A stretch of DNA of 7,718 nt from Gammaproteobacteria bacterium (GTDB lineage: Bacteria; Pseudomonadota; Gammaproteobacteria; Eutrophobiales; Eutrophobiaceae), in NCBI GenBank assembly GCA_004356415.1, contig SMWN01000138.1:1-7718 (forward strand). The letters run 5' to 3'. The notes below the pieces were generated by a model that was not told the origin of the DNA, did no database searches, and worked only from the letters and a program-made list of their open reading frames with translations. Within the stretch, counting starts at the first letter, position 1. Each line of letters starts with the position of its first letter. The position numbers and the translations under genes are program-made. Positions 6,140 to 7,718 of this stretch are shown one piece after another.

Positions 6140-6193
6140 GATTGAACTCAGCGGCGCGGCTTTGGCGCGTCGCACTGGAGTAATTGGTTAGGC
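6133..6193 (-). other. attC-like recombination site of an integron gene cassette
   Basis: Read on the minus strand, the site opens with GCCTAAC (6193-6187), a perfect R'' box (RYYYAAC), eight bases after the stop of the 134-residue gene. An unpaired spacer CAATT is followed by an imperfect stem: ACTC-C-A against TGAGT with bulged bases, then GCG-A-CGCG against CGCG-C-CGC with one A-C mismatch and a short loop around CAAAG. A second unpaired spacer TCAATC leads to GTTCTTT (6139-6133). The order R'', spacer, L, hairpin, L', spacer, R' with extrahelical bases is the attC architecture. Only the R' box deviates: GTT is kept, but RRRY is not. In a circular cassette the box would be completed by TTAGGC from the other end, giving GTTAGGC, fully complementary to GCCTAAC. 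Confidence 0.62.
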
Positions 6194-6634
6194 GAAACAT
6201 ATCATCGTCTCCTAGCTGATCGTTTACGTGATACCTTTCTTGATGCTTTTTTACTTTTTTTCTTAACTGCTTTTGAGGCTGCTTTCTTTTTTCCCTTTTT
6301 TCTCGCACCGCCCCTTGTAACTCTGCGGGTTCCTGCTCCCGTTTTCTTTGTCTTTGTAGATTTGCGTTTTACTGAGGAAAGCATCCGTTTCGCTGTAAGC
6401 ATTTCAGATGAACTAGGTAGCCCTAGAGTATCTGCTGCAAGAATTCCGGCTTCTGCTATAGATATGTTCGGATGTAATTTTAATAATTCGCGGATTGCTT
6501 CAGAAATAAGTGTTGAATATTCATCTTTTGATATTTTCTTTCCAGCGGCTTTTATACCTGCCTTTAATGTGTCAATGCCTAATTTAGTAAGTAATGATTC
6601 CCACATGTCTACTTCTCTCTTTTTATTCGCCTAA
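6139..6634 (-). mobile_element. Probable lone integron gene cassette (496 bp)
   Basis: The unit is read right to left. Its 5' end is the core site G^TTAGGC (minus strand 6635-6629), followed within 30 bases by a ribosome binding site and the ATG of one compact gene, and it ends with an attC-like site. GTTAGGCGAA (6187-6196) and TTCGCCTAAC (6626-6635) form a perfect 10-bp inverted repeat around the gene. With the known IntI cut G^TT, the inserted segment is 6139-6634. No integrase, attI or neighbouring cassette is present, so this would be an isolated insertion. The alternative is an unrelated repeat-bounded gene; the attC-like fold is the main argument against that. Confidence 0.55.
6202..6606 (-). 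CDS. Small protein with histone-H1-like Lys/Arg-rich tail, cassette-borne
   Basis: The product has 134 residues and no family I can name. Residues 1 to about 72 look like a small helical domain (MWESLLTKLGIDTLKAGIKAAGKK, then ISEAIRELLKLHPNISIAEAGILAADTLG split by short turns). Residues 73-134 are a disordered tail with 31 Lys/Arg in 62 positions and no acidic residue, rich in Ala, Ser, Gly and Thr, ending RKRSARRR. Such tails are typical of proteins that bind DNA or RNA non-specifically (bacterial histone-H1-like proteins), so nucleic acid binding is inferred; the function is unknown. No signal peptide is seen. The start ATG has an AGAGAGAAG purine run (6620-6612) about five bases upstream. 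The gene lies between a GTTAGGC core and an attC-like site, in the same direction as gatB. Confidence 0.8.
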   Translation of the reverse strand: MWESLLTKLGIDTLKAGIKAAGKKISKDEYSTLISEAIRELLKLHPNISIAEAGILAADTLGLPSSSEMLTAKRMLSSVKRKSTKTKKTGAGTRRVTRGGARKKGKKKAASKAVKKKSKKASRKVSRKRSARRR

Positions 6635-6635
6635 C

Positions 6636-6714
6636 TATATTTTAAGGGACAGTTTGTCTAGTAATGCTATATAGACGATTAAATGTGACATGGTGAAAGC
6701 CTCTATTATTTTAT
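6636..6714. other. Spacer between gatB and the cassette
   Basis: These 79 AT-rich bases hold no gene and no convincing GC-rich terminator for gatB. Weak symmetry is present: GTCTA/TAGAC (6656-6660/6672-6676) and GACA/TGTC (6648-6651/6655-6658). On the minus strand a TAAAAT at about 6644-6639 could serve as a -10 for the cassette gene, but no -35 fits, so the cassette gene may depend on read-through from gatB. Confidence 0.4.
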
Positions 6715-7718
6715 TCATTTCAATTTTTCTTGCAGCATTTGATTAACTTGTTGTGGATTGGCTTTGCCTTGGGATTTTTTCATGACTTGGCCGACGAAGA
6801 AGCCGATCAGTTTACCCTGTTTTTCTGTAGGCGCTTGCTGATATTGTTTGACCTGATCAGGGTTGGCATCGATCACATCATCGACCAGTTTCTCGATGGC
6901 ACTAGTGTCGGTGAGTTGCTTAAGACCTTGATTTTCAATGATTTCATCGGCACTGCCTTCGCCATTACACATTGCCTCGAAGATTTTTTTGGCTATATTG
7001 CCTGAGATGGTGTTGTCTTTGATACGTTTGATCATACCTCCCAACATTTCAGCACTCACAGGACTCTGGTTAATTTCAATATTACACTTGTTCAAGTTAG
7101 CAGCTAATTCACCCATGACCCAGTTGGCACTCAGTTTTGCTTCGCCATCGGCAGCCTTGACGACTGTCTCAAAATAATCAGCCTGATCACGGCTGACGGT
7201 CAACAAATCACTGTCATATTCCGATAGATTATATTCGTCGATAAATCTTTTACGTTTGGCCTCCGGTAATTCTGGTAATTCTTTTCTAATAGCCTCAATG
7301 GTATTCTGATCAATACAAACGGGTAGTAGATCAGGATCTGGAAAATAGCGATAGTCATTGGCTTCTTCCTTACTACGCATGGTCCTTGTTTCATTTTTAT
7401 TCGGATCATACAAACGCGTTTCCTGAACGACTTTACCACCGGACTCGATGACATCAATCTGACGTTCGATCTCATATTCAATTGCCTGTTCGATAAATTT
7501 AAAGGAGTTCAAATTTTTCAGTTCAGTTCGTGTACCCAGCTCATCTTGACCTTTGGGTCGCACAGACACATTGGCGTCACATCGGAAAGATCCTTCCTGC
7601 ATATTGCCGTCACAGATCTTCAAATAGCGAACAATAGAATGAATCTTTTTCAGGTAGGCAATTGCCTCTTTGGCTGAACGCATATCTGGTTCAGAAACAA
7701 TTTCTATTAAGGGCGTCC
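6715..7718 (-). CDS. gatB: Aspartyl/glutamyl-tRNA(Asn/Gln) amidotransferase subunit B (5' end outside window)
   Basis: GatB is the kinase/tRNA-binding subunit of GatCAB. It phosphorylates mischarged Glu-tRNA(Gln) or Asp-tRNA(Asn), which GatB then amidates with ammonia from GatA. The frame continues to the window edge with TPLIEIVSEPDMRSAKEA, an internal family block, so about 30 percent of the protein (the N-terminal part) is missing. The cradle domain motifs DGNMQEGSFRCDANVSVRP, LGTRTELKNLNSFKF, QETRLYD and RSKEEANDYRYFPDPDL are intact. The helical and YqeY-like tRNA-binding tail runs from LSANWVMGELAANLNK to the end, including GKLIGFFVGQVMKKSQGKANP. Subunits A and C would be expected upstream, beyond 7718. 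The gene ends at a TGA 79 bases before the cassette-like unit. Confidence 0.97.
   Translation of the reverse strand, partial: TPLIEIVSEPDMRSAKEAIAYLKKIHSIVRYLKICDGNMQEGSFRCDANVSVRPKGQDELGTRTELKNLNSFKFIEQAIEYEIERQIDVIESGGKVVQETRLYDPNKNETRTMRSKEEANDYRYFPDPDLLPVCIDQNTIEAIRKELPELPEAKRKRFIDEYNLSEYDSDLLTVSRDQADYFETVVKAADGEAKLSANWVMGELAANLNKCNIEINQSPVSAEMLGGMIKRIKDNTISGNIAKKIFEAMCNGEGSADEIIENQGLKQLTDTSAIEKLVDDVIDANPDQVKQYQQAPTEKQGKLIGFFVGQVMKKSQGKANPQQVNQMLQEKLK

Noticed and set aside
6362..6634. Plus-strand ORF of 90 codons opposite the basic-tail protein
   Set aside because: It is antisense to the minus-strand gene, lacks a ribosome binding site, and the minus frame has a clear compositional signature plus a start and stop positioned correctly within the cassette.
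6187..6635. The 10-bp inverted repeat as terminal repeats of a transposon or IS
   Set aside because: There is no transposase and no target duplication outside the repeats, and the sequence GTTAGGC/GCCTAAC matches integron core boxes with an attC-like fold on one side only.
6646..6676. Hairpins GACA/TGTC and GTCTA/TAGAC as a gatB terminator
   Set aside because: The stems are 4-5 bp, AT-rich, mutually overlapping, and not followed by a U run in the gatB direction.

Overview
The window looks like a chromosomal segment of a moderately AT-rich gammaproteobacterium. The left half is the distal end of the spc ribosomal operon plus the complete alpha operon, in the order secY-rpmJ-rpsM-rpsK-rpsD-rpoA-rplQ. 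There is no infA between secY and rpmJ (infA sits there in many betaproteobacteria), and the L36, L17 and RpoA sequences are closest to the gammaproteobacterial type I remember. The presence of gatB means the organism uses the GatCAB transamidation route for Gln-tRNA and/or Asn-tRNA, which E. coli lacks. I cannot name the species.

Layout. Positions 1-3878 (+) carry seven tightly packed translation and transcription genes. They end in an intrinsic terminator at 3908-3931. The rpoA reading frame has an unusual C-terminal tail and overlaps the start of rplQ by 14 bases. Positions 3932-4350 hold no gene. They contain a 9-bp tandem repeat, a roughly 200-bp hairpin-rich element closed by 9-bp terminal inverted repeats, and copy A of a second intergenic repeat family. 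A candidate promoter follows, then dacB (4446-5900, +), a periplasmic class C penicillin-binding protein (PBP4 type). Copy B of the second repeat family lies directly behind dacB. Copies A and B are strongly diverged but collinear, and several stems keep their pairing although the bases differ.

The right part is on the minus strand. gatB (partial, running in from 7718 to 6715) is followed in the same direction by a small gene (6606-6202) for a 134-residue protein with an extremely basic, histone-H1-like tail. That gene is enclosed by features typical of an integron gene cassette: a GTTAGGC core site just before its ribosome binding site, and a GCCTAAC box opening an attC-like imperfect palindrome 8 bases after its stop. 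The outer R' box of the attC reads GTTCTTT, not GTTRRRY. This is the signature expected if one circular cassette was inserted by an integron integrase at a secondary (non-integron) site, here at the edge of repeat copy B. No integrase or second cassette is in the window. I consider this lone cassette and the covarying repeat family the two most interesting items here.
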